Below, one piece after another: positions 25,851 to 34,485 of a DNA stretch of 64,000 nt (position 1 is the stretch's first letter; the number at the start of each line of letters is the position of its first letter). The translations under genes and the position numbers were made by a program. Source of the DNA: Actinomycetota bacterium (GTDB lineage Bacteria > Actinomycetota > Acidimicrobiia > Acidimicrobiales > Ilumatobacteraceae); NCBI GenBank assembly GCA_030645495.1, contig JAUSLV010000033.1, positions 310,001 to 374,000 of the forward strand, in the 5' to 3' direction. The notes beneath the pieces are model-generated. The model was not told where the DNA came from. It made no database searches and saw only the letters and a program-made list of their open reading frames with translations.

Positions 25851-27338
25851 CTACTTGCTGCCCAGGTGTACGGCCGTGTGCTGGTCGAACCGGGCGTAGG
25901 GGGTGTAGAGCGTGCGGGCGCCGCCGGCCAGCAGTGCGCCCGACAACTCGCGGCCGGCCTTGTGCCACAGACCCTGCGCGAAGTGATGGGCCTCGCGCCA
26001 TTGCGCCGTGCTGACGGCCGCCACGGCAAGGCTGGCGTGGGTGCACTCGCGCTCGAGCAGCAGGTCGTTGCCCACCGACGTTTCACCGGCCACCCGATCC
26101 TCCAGGCGGTACATGCGGAACTCCGGAATGTCCCAGCCGGCGTGCAGCACCTTGCCGCTGGTGTCGCACAGCAGGCCCGTCACCAGGCCGGCACCGGGGT
26201 CGAGCGCCAGCGCCACGAGCGTGTCGAGCCAGTCGGGGGTGAGGTCGGGGCGGGCCACCAGCCCGGGGGCGATGCTCACCAGCGCGTCGGCGGGGTAGGC
26301 CAACAGTGCCCGGCTGATCGCGTGAGCGATGTCGAACGGCTTGTCCACCGGCACCAACTGCCACCCGGCGCGGATGGCCGGCTGCAGCATGTCGACGATC
26401 TCGGGGCTGACGGTGGCCGGGTAGGCCACCACGCACGTGGCATTCACCTCGTGCGGGTCGATCGAGGCGAGTGTCGCCAGCGCGGCCAGCGCGTGTGGGC
26501 GCGACGCTTCGGGGCGCAGTTGCGTGGCCACCACGAGCGTGGCGCGGCTGGTGGCCGGGCGGCGCCGATGCACGCGGTAGATGCCGGCCACCGGCCCCTG
26601 CTCGACGGTGGCATCGATGCCCAGCCGCTGGCACTGGTCGTGCACCGCCCGCCGCCCGTTCTCGATCGCCCGTTCCAGCGAGGCGCTGACTCGCGACACG
26701 GAGCTGGTGACGTTGCGCCACAGGTAGCCCATGATCGGCAGGTGCACGATCCGGTTGCCGTTGGCCGTGGCCGCCTCGGTGACGCGCAGCACGAGGTCGT
26801 GGTCTTGCGAGCCGTCGTAGCCGGGGCGGAACCCGCCCACGGCGCGCACCGCCTCGGCGCGCAGCACGGAGAGGTGGCAGGTGTACATCGACGAGCGGAA
26901 GCGCTCGGGCGACCAGTGCGGTTTGGCGAACGGCAGCGCGATGGTGCCATCGAGGTGGCAGTGCGCCTCGTCGGTGTACAGGTAGTCGATCGGGGTGTCG
27001 TGCGCGTCGGCGAGCGTGGCCGACACGGCAGCCAGCGTGCCGGGGGCGATGGTGTCGTCGTGGTCGAGCAGCACCACGTAGTCGCCGTCGATGCGGGCCA
27101 GCGCGTCGTTGCTGGCGGCCACGATGCCGCCGTTGACCTCGCGGAACACCACCTCGATCTGCGGGTGCCGGCCCAGCTCGGCCAGCAGCGCGCGTACGTC
27201 GGGGTTGGTGGAGCCATCGTCGACGAGGCACCACTGCCATTCGCAGTCGCCCTGGTGCAGCACGCTGTCGGCGCAGGCGCGCAGCGCTCCCAGGGGCGGG
27301 TCGTACACCGGTGTGATGATCGACAACCTCGGCGTCAC
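25851..27338 (-). CDS. GT2 glycosyltransferase with C-terminal second domain
   Basis: 495 residues. RLSIITPVYDPPLGALRACADSV, WCLVDDGSTNPDV, VLLDHDDTIAPGTL (metal site) and a DHDLVLRVTE acceptor motif define an N-terminal GT2 domain (1-260). The remaining 230 residues look like a degenerate GT2 fold lacking the full N-terminal motifs (LVVATQLRPEASRPHAL, VAYPATVSPEIVDM, LVTGLLCDTSGKVLHAG). Proteins of this two-part type are common in O-antigen regions. Single gene, GTG start, with TAGCGT 8 bases upstream. Specificity unknown. Confidence 0.87.
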   Translation of the reverse strand: MTPRLSIITPVYDPPLGALRACADSVLHQGDCEWQWCLVDDGSTNPDVRALLAELGRHPQIEVVFREVNGGIVAASNDALARIDGDYVVLLDHDDTIAPGTLAAVSATLADAHDTPIDYLYTDEAHCHLDGTIALPFAKPHWSPERFRSSMYTCHLSVLRAEAVRAVGGFRPGYDGSQDHDLVLRVTEAATANGNRIVHLPIMGYLWRNVTSSVSRVSASLERAIENGRRAVHDQCQRLGIDATVEQGPVAGIYRVHRRRPATSRATLVVATQLRPEASRPHALAALATLASIDPHEVNATCVVAYPATVSPEIVDMLQPAIRAGWQLVPVDKPFDIAHAISRALLAYPADALVSIAPGLVARPDLTPDWLDTLVALALDPGAGLVTGLLCDTSGKVLHAGWDIPEFRMYRLEDRVAGETSVGNDLLLERECTHASLAVAAVSTAQWREAHHFAQGLWHKAGRELSGALLAGGARTLYTPYARFDQHTAVHLGSK

Positions 27339-27346
27339 GACCGGTG

Positions 27347-27352
27347 ACGCTA
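27347..27352 (-). promoter_or_regulatory. -10 box of the 495-aa GT2 (leaderless)
   Basis: TAGCGT on the minus strand, 8 bases before the GTG at 27338. It shares a 41-base gap with the divergent TATCCT box at 27365. Confidence 0.45.
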
Positions 27353-27364
27353 CTGCTCGGGGGG

Positions 27365-27370
27365 TATCCT
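27365..27370 (+). promoter_or_regulatory. -10 box of the GT4-GT2 fusion gene (leaderless)
   Basis: TATCCT, 9 bases before the ATG at 27380. This also decides the start: the upstream in-frame codon at 27344 would place the box inside the gene. Confidence 0.45.
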
Positions 27371-27379
27371 GCCCACTTC

Positions 27380-29260
27380 ATGGTCGAGGCAGTCTTCGTC
27401 AGCCCGCTGGGCAACGTCTTCATGAGGGAGATCGCCGAGCACATCGCCGAAGGCCTACGCGCGCACGGCCACCACCCCACGATCGTCACCGACGAGTTGC
27501 CTGGCGGCACCGATCCGTTCGCCAACCTCGTGGTGGCCCCGCACGAATTCTTCGGCCTGTTCCCGGCCACGCCGGCAGAGCGGATGAAGGCCGCGGCGCA
27601 GGCGGTCAGCATCAACACCGAGCAGCCGGGCACGCCGTTCTTCGACGTTGCACTGCCGTACCTCTGCGAGTCGCCGGCGGCGCTCGACATCAACCCGTTG
27701 GCCTTGGCCGAACTGCAGCGGCTGGGGCTGAACGCCGCCCACCTGCCGCTGGGCGTCGTGCCGTCGATGTGCCACTGGGACGGTGGCGACACACCGCGCT
27801 CGATCGACCTCGCTCTCTTGGCCGGGCGCACGCCGCGGCGCGAGCTGTTCGTGGGCGGTGCCGCATCGGTGCTGTGGGAGTGGAACACCGACCTGCGCTT
27901 CTTCAGCTGGCACAAGCCGGCCACCGGCGACCGGCCGCAGTTCGTGCACGGCGACGAGAAGTACCGGCGCCTGGCCGACACCCGCGTGCTGCTGAACGTG
28001 CACCGCGACGAGGTGCTCTATTTCGAGTGGGCCAGGGTGCTCGACGCACTGGCCAACGGCTGTGTGGTGGCCACCGAGCATTCCGTGGGCATCGGGCCGT
28101 TGGTGCCCGGCGAACACCTGCTGGTGGCCGGGTTCGACGACCTCGCCGAGCGCGCCGTGGCGTTGTTGTTCGACGAGCCGCGTCGCCTGGAAATGGCTCG
28201 CGCGGCCCGTCACCTCGCCACCACGCAGCTCGATCAGGGTGTGCTCGCGGTGCAGGCACTCGAACAGGTGCGCAGCGCCGGTGGCGGCACCGCCGCGCGC
28301 CGTCATCGCAGCACGGCCCGCACGCATGCGGCCGGCGACGGTGTGGTGGGCAAGGTGCGCCGGTTGCTGGCCGAGGACGACACGCCGCGCCGTGAACTGC
28401 TGGTCGAGAACGCGGCAGTGCTGAAGCGTGCGTGGTTGGGTCAGCTGGGCACCGTGCGCGCGCTCGAGCGGGCCGCGGCAGCGCTGCAGCACGGCGCCGC
28501 CGACCACGTCGACCGTCACAGCACCGCTGCGTACACCGCAACAACGCCCGACGTCACGGTGGTGGTGCCGCTGTACCAGCAGGGCGACTACATCGGCGAC
28601 GCGCTCGCCTCGGTCGCCGCCGCCAGCGGCAGCCGGCTGGCGGTCGAGACCGTGATCGTCGACGACCACTCGCCCGACGACAGCGCCGAGGTGGTGCTGG
28701 CGTACATGGCGGCCAACCCGTGGCAGCCGATCACGCTGCTGCGGCGGGCGGCCAACGGCGGGTTGCCGGTGGCCCGCAACACCGGGTTCGCCGCGGCGCG
28801 CGGCCGGTACGTGTTCGCGCTCGATGCCGACAACCTGCTGCGGCCCAACGGCCTGCGGGTGTTGGCCGCGCACCTCGACGCGGCGCCGGCCGAGGTGGTG
28901 GCGGCCTACGGACTGCTCGAACGGTTCGACGAGACCGGCCCGGTGGGCCTTACCAGCCACCTGCCGTGGGACCCCGACCTGCTGGTGCACGGTGCCTTCA
29001 TCGATGCGATGGCGATGTGGCGCAAGGATGCCTGGGAGGCGCTCGGGGGCTATGCCGACGACCTCGGCATCTACGGGTGGGAGGATTACGACCTGTGGCT
29101 GACGACGGCCGAGCATGGCTCGCGGGCCGATCTCGTGCCCCGTCTGGTGGGTCGGTATCGTGAGCAAGGAGGCTCGATGCGCAAGGTCAGCGATGTCGAC
29201 ATGGCATCGAATTTCGAGCGGCTGCGGCTGCGGCACCCGAGGTTGGCATGGCCAAGTTGA
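27380..29260 (+). CDS. Bifunctional glycosyltransferase: CgeB/GT4-like plus GT2
   Basis: 626 residues. The first 300 (VEAVFVSPLGNVFMREIAEHIA, VSINTEQPGTPFFD, DTRVLLNVHRDEVLYFEWARVLDAL, GIGPLVPGEHLLVA) resemble the CgeB/glyco_trans_1_2 type with its His-containing N-terminal half of the donor motif. A helical linker follows. From about 395 a complete GT2 domain is present: DVTVVVPLYQQGDYIGDAL, TVIVDDHSPDDS, FALDADNLLRP and IYGWEDYDLWL. Two transferases in one chain suggest two successive sugar additions. Followed by two small genes in overlapping frames. The ATG at 27380 is preferred because a TATCCT box lies 9 bases upstream. Confidence 0.85.
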   Translation: MVEAVFVSPLGNVFMREIAEHIAEGLRAHGHHPTIVTDELPGGTDPFANLVVAPHEFFGLFPATPAERMKAAAQAVSINTEQPGTPFFDVALPYLCESPAALDINPLALAELQRLGLNAAHLPLGVVPSMCHWDGGDTPRSIDLALLAGRTPRRELFVGGAASVLWEWNTDLRFFSWHKPATGDRPQFVHGDEKYRRLADTRVLLNVHRDEVLYFEWARVLDALANGCVVATEHSVGIGPLVPGEHLLVAGFDDLAERAVALLFDEPRRLEMARAARHLATTQLDQGVLAVQALEQVRSAGGGTAARRHRSTARTHAAGDGVVGKVRRLLAEDDTPRRELLVENAAVLKRAWLGQLGTVRALERAAAALQHGAADHVDRHSTAAYTATTPDVTVVVPLYQQGDYIGDALASVAAASGSRLAVETVIVDDHSPDDSAEVVLAYMAANPWQPITLLRRAANGGLPVARNTGFAAARGRYVFALDADNLLRPNGLRVLAAHLDAAPAEVVAAYGLLERFDETGPVGLTSHLPWDPDLLVHGAFIDAMAMWRKDAWEALGGYADDLGIYGWEDYDLWLTTAEHGSRADLVPRLVGRYREQGGSMRKVSDVDMASNFERLRLRHPRLAWPS

Positions 29261-29532
29261 CTCCACCCCACCAGCAACCCGCGGCCCCCGCCGAGGCGGC
29301 GCTGCAGGCACGCGTGGCCGAGCTGGAAGCGCTGCTCGAGGCCCGCACGCAGGTGATCATCAGCTTGCACCGGCGGATCGCCGAGCTGGAGGGCCACGAG
29401 CAGTCTGGCCTCGCCGAGCGCGCCCAACATGCCGAGGATGCGGTGCGGGCGATGGAAGGCACCACGTTGTTCCGCCTGGCCACGCTGTCGGCTCGCCTCT
29501 CCACACGGCTGCGCAATGCCGCCGGTGGCTGA
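29248..29532 (+). CDS. Small coiled-coil protein, 94 aa
   Basis: Starts inside the last 13 bases of the upstream glycosyltransferase gene. Residues 15-70 form a heptad pattern (ALQARVAELEALLEARTQVI and on), and the C-terminus (TTLFRLATLSARLSTRLRN) is an amphipathic basic helix. TTLFRLA is reminiscent of the GTxxwr linker found after coiled coils next to many glycosyltransferases. Family unknown; one of five small helical proteins in this region. Confidence 0.6.
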   Translation: MAKLTPPHQQPAAPAEAALQARVAELEALLEARTQVIISLHRRIAELEGHEQSGLAERAQHAEDAVRAMEGTTLFRLATLSARLSTRLRNAAGG

Positions 29533-29683
29533 TTCCCCGGCGGTGCCCGATGGTGCCGTCGCCGCGGTCGACGAGGCGCTGGCGGCTGCTCGCGCGCAAC
29601 TCGCTGCGCTACGCGACGCGCTCGCCGCCGTGGTGGCCGATGTCCGCGAGCTCGATGGGGCCTCTACGATCAAGTCAGCTTGA
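29525..29683 (+). CDS. Very small Ala-rich helical protein, 52 aa
   Basis: GTG start overlapping the end of the 94-residue gene by 8 bases; the frame is open to the TGA at 29681. Residues 10-42 (AVAAVDEALAAARAQLAALR and on) are predicted to be one helix with heptads. The support is the overlap, the local pattern of such genes and the high-GC codon positions; it could still be a chance frame. Confidence 0.4.
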   Translation: MADSPAVPDGAVAAVDEALAAARAQLAALRDALAAVVADVRELDGASTIKSA

Positions 29684-29735
29684 CAGTCGTCCGATACCTG
29701 TCATGCAGCCCCCTTTTTAGGAGAATTCCGCCCTC
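29681..29735 (+). promoter_or_regulatory. Promoter and ribosome site of the secreted repeat protein
   Basis: A TTGACA sits at 29681-29686, a good -35; a matching -10 is not clear (candidates around 29695-29710). AGGAG at about 29719 gives a ribosome site some 12 bases before the ATG, unlike the leaderless genes around it. Confidence 0.4.
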
Positions 29736-32384
29736 ATGATCCTCCGTCGTTCCGCCCTGGCCGCAGTGTTGCTGCTGCTTGCCGTGCCTGTCACCGCGCA
29801 CGCTCACCCCGGGCCGTACACGCCGCCATCGCTGGGCACCACCTCCGCCGAATCCACCAGTGGCGACTACGCCACCGACGTGTACTCGGATCCGTGGGAC
29901 TTCGAGAACGACGAGGACGTGCCGCCGCAGATGCTGATCGGCACCGAGGGCAGCAACTCGATCAGCCGCTCGGGTGGTCAGCTGGTCGTGTCGTCGAGGC
30001 TGGGCACCAACATCAAGCTGGTGCGCAGCTGGGGGCTCGAGCTGCCGTGGGGCCGCAACGGCAACCGCAACCCGGTGGATGCCGGCGTGTACAACCGCTT
30101 CTCGGTGCAGATGTGCCTGACCCACGGCGTCTGGATGGCGGTGCACTTCTGGCGCGCCGACGGGCGCGAAGGGTTCTTGTCGTTCGAAGGCCTTAACGGC
30201 TGTCACCAGTACACGCTCGACCTCACGAACACGCAGGCCTTCTCGGACGGCTATAGGAACGCGTGGACTGGCGACATCGTTCGCTTCGACATGTTCCGCG
30301 GCGGCATCATCACGCCGGGCGTGCCGCAACCGCCGCCCGAGATGACGATCGACATCACGATCGACTGGGCACGCCTGCACCGCTCGAACGCCTCGGCCAC
30401 ACCGCCCTCGGGCGTGCCGATCCCGAAGCTGATCAGCCCCAGTGAAGAGGGTGGCACCGACTACGCCACGGCCAACGGCAACGCGTGGGACTTCAACGGC
30501 CCCGACGACGTGCTGGCATACCACGACATCAACGGGCTCAACTACTCGGTGCCCGGCGAGGCTTCGGGCAGCTCGATCAGGAACGACTCGTACATCGAGT
30601 TCCCGCTGCGCACCCCGCTGGTGCCCGACCGCTACCACCGCGCCACCGTCGAGGTGTGTTACGGCGGGGCGATGAGCTTCGCCAACGCTCCGGGCGGCGG
30701 CATGAACGCGCGCTTCGCGTGGTACCCGGCCGGTGGCCCGTGGAGCGAGACGCAGGACATCATCATCTACCCCGGCTGCAACCGGATGACGATCGACCTG
30801 TCCACCTTGCCGCCGATCGCGGTGAACGACGAGAACACGGCGTTCAAGCGCGGCTGGCGCGGCCAGAAGATCGAACGGCTGCGGTTCGACCTCAACGAAG
30901 ACCCGGGCACGCGCTCGTTCACCATCCGCGACCTGCGCCTGGCCGACGATGCGGCGCTCACCACCACCTACGACATCAAGTTCCAGGACATGGCGTCCGC
31001 CTCGGGCACCACGGCCGACCTGTACGTCACGTTCGACCAGAACACGTTCAACGGTGAGAAGGTGCGCAGCAACATCCCGGTGACCCCCAATGTGGAGAAC
31101 ACGCTCACCTGGGACGGCACCGACCTGTCGGGTGCTCCGCTGCCCAACGGCACCTACTGGGTGTACATGGTGATGAAGAACACGGCCGGCAACGGCTCGG
31201 CCTTCGCCACCGGGCCGTTGCGCATCCAGCGCGCACAGTCGCTCACCCCCACGCAGTACGTACCGCTGGCCCCGGCGCGCATTCTCGACACTCGCGACGG
31301 CACCGGTGGCAACATCACGCCGCTCGGCTGGGGTGCCACCACCGAACTCGACGTTCGTGGTGTGGGCGGCCTGCCGCGCACCGGCGTCACCGCCGTGGTG
31401 CTGAACGTCACCGCGGTCACGCCGGCCACCGAGGGTTTCCTCACCGTGTATCCGGCCGACCAACCCAGACCCAGCGCGTCGAACCTCAACTTCGTCGCCG
31501 GGCAGATCGTGCCCAACCTGGTGACGGTGCGGGTGGGTGACGACGGCAAGATCGCGATCTTCAACTTCGCCGGGCCGGTGGACGTGGTGGCCGACGTGGC
31601 CGGGTACTACACCGACCAACCCGTCAGCGGCGGCCGGTTCAACGCCGTCTCGCCCACACGATTGCTCGACACGCGCGATGGCACGGGGCGCGGTGGCAAC
31701 ACCGCACCCGTGGGGCCGGGTGGCAGCATCGAGCTGCAAGTGCAGGGTGCCGGCCCGGTGCCGGCGGGCGCCACCGCGGTCGCGCTCAACGTCACGGTCG
31801 ACGTACCCACCGGCTACAGCTTCGTCACCGTGTGGCCGACGGGCCAACCGCTTCCCACGGCGTCGAACCTCAACTTCGTGCCCGGCCTCACCGTCGCCAA
31901 CATGGTGATCGCCAAGGTCGGCGCGGGCGGCAAGGTGTCGCTGTTCAACCTCACCGGCAACGTGCACGTGATCGCCGACGTGGTGGGCTATTTCGCCAGC
32001 ACCGGCAGTCAGTTCGTGCCGGTGGTGCCACAGCGCATCGTCGACACGCGCGACGGCACTGGTGGCCGGCTGGGCCACCTTGGGTTCGGTGAGCAGTTCG
32101 CGGTCAACGTGGCCGGCTCGCCGTGGGTGCCGGCCGGTTCGCCGGCAGCGGTGTTCAACGTCACGTCCACCGAGTCGACCGCTCAGTCGTACATCACCGC
32201 CTGGCCGCACGGCGAAGCCCGGCCAACCGCCGGCTCCACGCTGAACCCGCGCCCTGGTGTGGCGGTACCGAATCAGGCCTATCTGAAGCTGGGTACGGGT
32301 GGGATGCTCGACATCTTCAACTTCGTCGGGTACACGCACGTGGTGGTCGACGTGTTCGGCTACATGGTCGACGACAACAGCTAG
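29736..32384 (+). CDS. Secreted protein with three C-terminal tandem repeats
   Basis: 882 residues. A Sec signal peptide is clear (basic MILRRS, hydrophobic AALAAVLLLLAVPV, cleavage after AHA). Residues 40-500 are beta-rich and unrecognised, with two similar halves (DYATDVYSDPWDFENDEDV and DYATANGNAWDFNGPDDV) and a DLSGAPLPNGTYWVYMV segment like FlgD/Ig-type modules. Three repeats of about 120 residues follow, starting near 505, 633 and 758, each with RILDTRDGTGG, a conserved ALNVT, a SNLNF and a final DVVADVAGYY. The same repeat occurs in the CAP protein at 38418. Likely a surface or cell-wall-associated protein; no sortase signal is seen. Confidence 0.85.
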   Translation: MILRRSALAAVLLLLAVPVTAHAHPGPYTPPSLGTTSAESTSGDYATDVYSDPWDFENDEDVPPQMLIGTEGSNSISRSGGQLVVSSRLGTNIKLVRSWGLELPWGRNGNRNPVDAGVYNRFSVQMCLTHGVWMAVHFWRADGREGFLSFEGLNGCHQYTLDLTNTQAFSDGYRNAWTGDIVRFDMFRGGIITPGVPQPPPEMTIDITIDWARLHRSNASATPPSGVPIPKLISPSEEGGTDYATANGNAWDFNGPDDVLAYHDINGLNYSVPGEASGSSIRNDSYIEFPLRTPLVPDRYHRATVEVCYGGAMSFANAPGGGMNARFAWYPAGGPWSETQDIIIYPGCNRMTIDLSTLPPIAVNDENTAFKRGWRGQKIERLRFDLNEDPGTRSFTIRDLRLADDAALTTTYDIKFQDMASASGTTADLYVTFDQNTFNGEKVRSNIPVTPNVENTLTWDGTDLSGAPLPNGTYWVYMVMKNTAGNGSAFATGPLRIQRAQSLTPTQYVPLAPARILDTRDGTGGNITPLGWGATTELDVRGVGGLPRTGVTAVVLNVTAVTPATEGFLTVYPADQPRPSASNLNFVAGQIVPNLVTVRVGDDGKIAIFNFAGPVDVVADVAGYYTDQPVSGGRFNAVSPTRLLDTRDGTGRGGNTAPVGPGGSIELQVQGAGPVPAGATAVALNVTVDVPTGYSFVTVWPTGQPLPTASNLNFVPGLTVANMVIAKVGAGGKVSLFNLTGNVHVIADVVGYFASTGSQFVPVVPQRIVDTRDGTGGRLGHLGFGEQFAVNVAGSPWVPAGSPAAVFNVTSTESTAQSYITAWPHGEARPTAGSTLNPRPGVAVPNQAYLKLGTGGMLDIFNFVGYTHVVVDVFGYMVDDNS

Positions 32385-32420
32385 CGCCGTTGCGGCCGCT
32401 CCGACGCGTGGTTGGCCGCT

Positions 32421-32509
32421 CGTCCCGTCGTTCCGATTTCGAATTCGCCGATGGGGCGGCACCTTGCGCCGTGGCCGTCTGGGCAATTCGAAATCGGAAC
32501 GACGAGACG
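32421..32509. repeat. Long inverted repeat (25-base arms, 24 matching)
   Basis: Arms at 32421-32445 and 32485-32509 are complementary in 24 of 25 positions, with an uninterrupted run of 20 bases, around a 39-base loop. It fills much of the 208-base gap between two plus-strand genes. No T tract follows, so a classic intrinsic terminator is unlikely; a repeat-derived element or a recombination/regulatory site are options. Confidence 0.75.
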
Positions 32510-32580
32510 GGGCAGCAACAGCCCGGGTGGCAACGCCTCACCCCTGTCAACCCGTCACCAACCTCGTCGCCGGGTCCAAC

Positions 32581-32586
32581 TAGTCT
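32581..32586 (+). promoter_or_regulatory. -10 box of the 630-aa membrane protein gene (leaderless)
   Basis: TAGTCT, 6 bases before the GTG at 32593; no ribosome site between them. Confidence 0.45.
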
Positions 32587-32592
32587 CCCGGC

Positions 32593-34485
32593 GTGCCTCG
32601 CCGAGTTCGTCAATCGCTCCCGCTCGCGGTGGCGGTGCTGTTCATCGTGATCATGACGGCGCTCGGCGTGAACGGCAGTTCCGTCGGCATGTTGCGCGAC
32701 GACCGCACCGAAACGGTCGCCGCCTTCCAGCCGCGGGTGATCCGCGGCGACGAATGGCGCGCACGTACTCCGTTGGTGGTGCGGCAGTCGTTCGCCGACT
32801 TTGCGGACAGCACCACGATGGCCGTCGGTGTGCACGACACCGGCGTGTTCTCCGACCTGCCGGCGCGCACCGTCGACGTGCTGATGCGGCCCACCACCGT
32901 CGTCTACTTCGCGCTCTCCGTCGAGCGTGGCTTCGCTTTCGAATGGTGGCTCACGATCGTTGGCCCGTTCATCGGCGTGTACGTGTTGTTGCTGGTGCTC
33001 ACCGGCCGCGTGGGCACCAGCGTTGCTGCCGCGCTGTTGGTGCTGTTCGCCCCGGTGTTGTCGTGGTGGGCCAGCCCAGGCGCGGGGTTACCGGTGTTCT
33101 ACGGCGGCATCGCCTGCGCTGCCGTGCTGCTGGCGCTGCGCAGGCCACGGTTCTGGCCGTGCTGGTCGGTGGGTGCCGGCTGGGCTGCCGCGGCCGCCAC
33201 GAGCTCGCTGTACATGCCGTGGCTGGCGCCGTTCGCGCTGGTGTTCGCCGGCGTGCTCGCGGCAGCGGTGTCGGTGCGGCGGCTTCGCGAACTCGTCGTG
33301 CCCCTCGGCATCAGCGCCGCCGTCGGTGGCGTGCTGATCGGGGTGTTCGTGCTGCGCCATCGCGATGCGCTGATCACCGTTGCGCGCACAGTGTACCCGG
33401 GCCACCGCGCCGGCCGGAGCGGCGAGATGGAGGCCATGCGCCTGTTCGGCGCGCCGTTCGACACGCTTGCTACCGGGCGCAAGGCGGCCGCGTTCTTCTT
33501 CGTGAACCAATCAGAAGCGTCGTCGGGCATGATGCTGTGGCTACCGGTGATCCTGGCCGGCGGCACCCTGGCCGCGATCGGCCGGTGGCGCTCGGCGGGC
33601 GAGCGCAGCCGGGTGCTGGCCGCGCTCGCTGCCCTGTGCATCCTGATGGCCGCGTGGGCCACCGTGCCGGTGCCATCGATCATCGGCCGCATCACGTTGC
33701 TCGACCAGACCCACAGCTCGCGTCTCGCCTGGCCGCTCACCGTCGCCAGCGCACTGCTGGTGGGGGTGTACCTCGCCGCGATCGGCGACGGCACGCTGCC
33801 CAAGCCCGATCGTGCGCGCATTCGAATGGCAGTGGCGGTGTTCGGCGGCATCACCGCCTGGTCGGCAGGGCGGGCGCTGATCGACGACGACCGCCCCGAC
33901 CGCACGGTGGTGTTCATCATCATCATCGCCGTCGTCGTGGCCACCTGGCTGCTGCTGCAGGGCCGGGCGTCGGGCGTGCTGCTGGCGGTGGTGGTGATCG
34001 CCACCAGCAGTGTGCGCATCAACCCCGTGCAGGTGGGCCTCGACCCGATCCTGAAGGCGCCGTTGTTCCAGCAGGTGCGCGCGGTGGCCGACAGCGAGCC
34101 CACCGGCGCGTGGATCGTCGCCGGCGACGACCAGGTGGCCTCGGCGCTGGTGGTGGCCTCGGGGGTGCCCACCGTGGAGGGGCTCAGCTGGTGGCCCGAC
34201 GCCGATGCCTGGCGGATCTTCGACCCCTCCGACGAAGCGAACGGGCTGTGGAACCGCCTGGCCGGCGTGTCGTTCCTGCTCGTACCCGGCACCGTCGTGC
34301 CACTGATCGGCCTGCCGGCGGTCGACCAGATCCAGGTGACCGTCGATCCCTGCGATCCCACGCTCGACGACCTGCACGTACGCTGGGTCGTGTCGGCCGA
34401 CGAGATCGAGGCCGAGTGCCTCGTCGAGCGCGATGCCCCCACCGACGACGAGGAACGGCACATCTATGAGCGTCGTGACGGCTGA
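32593..34485 (+). CDS. Polytopic membrane protein, paralogue of the next gene
   Basis: 630 residues, GTG start. An N-terminal helix (LAVAVLFIVIMTALGVNGSSVGML) is followed by an outer segment with RVIRGDEWRARTPLVVRQS, then about ten more helices and a C-terminal soluble domain of roughly 150 residues (WIVAGDDQVASALVVASGVP). The conserved GDEW-RTP-V-QS segment and the layout are shared with the protein at 34466-36439. The family resembles large membrane glycosyltransferase-like proteins (GT-C layout) but no name can be given. The last 20 bases overlap the next gene. Confidence 0.8.
   Translation: MPRRVRQSLPLAVAVLFIVIMTALGVNGSSVGMLRDDRTETVAAFQPRVIRGDEWRARTPLVVRQSFADFADSTTMAVGVHDTGVFSDLPARTVDVLMRPTTVVYFALSVERGFAFEWWLTIVGPFIGVYVLLLVLTGRVGTSVAAALLVLFAPVLSWWASPGAGLPVFYGGIACAAVLLALRRPRFWPCWSVGAGWAAAAATSSLYMPWLAPFALVFAGVLAAAVSVRRLRELVVPLGISAAVGGVLIGVFVLRHRDALITVARTVYPGHRAGRSGEMEAMRLFGAPFDTLATGRKAAAFFFVNQSEASSGMMLWLPVILAGGTLAAIGRWRSAGERSRVLAALAALCILMAAWATVPVPSIIGRITLLDQTHSSRLAWPLTVASALLVGVYLAAIGDGTLPKPDRARIRMAVAVFGGITAWSAGRALIDDDRPDRTVVFIIIIAVVVATWLLLQGRASGVLLAVVVIATSSVRINPVQVGLDPILKAPLFQQVRAVADSEPTGAWIVAGDDQVASALVVASGVPTVEGLSWWPDADAWRIFDPSDEANGLWNRLAGVSFLLVPGTVVPLIGLPAVDQIQVTVDPCDPTLDDLHVRWVVSADEIEAECLVERDAPTDDEERHIYERRDG

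Noticed and set aside
29670-32486. 938-codon open frame antisense to the secreted repeat protein
   Set aside because: Mirror frame of a GC-rich gene; composition is His/Val/Gly/Arg-rich without motifs, and the plus strand has a signal peptide and repeats.
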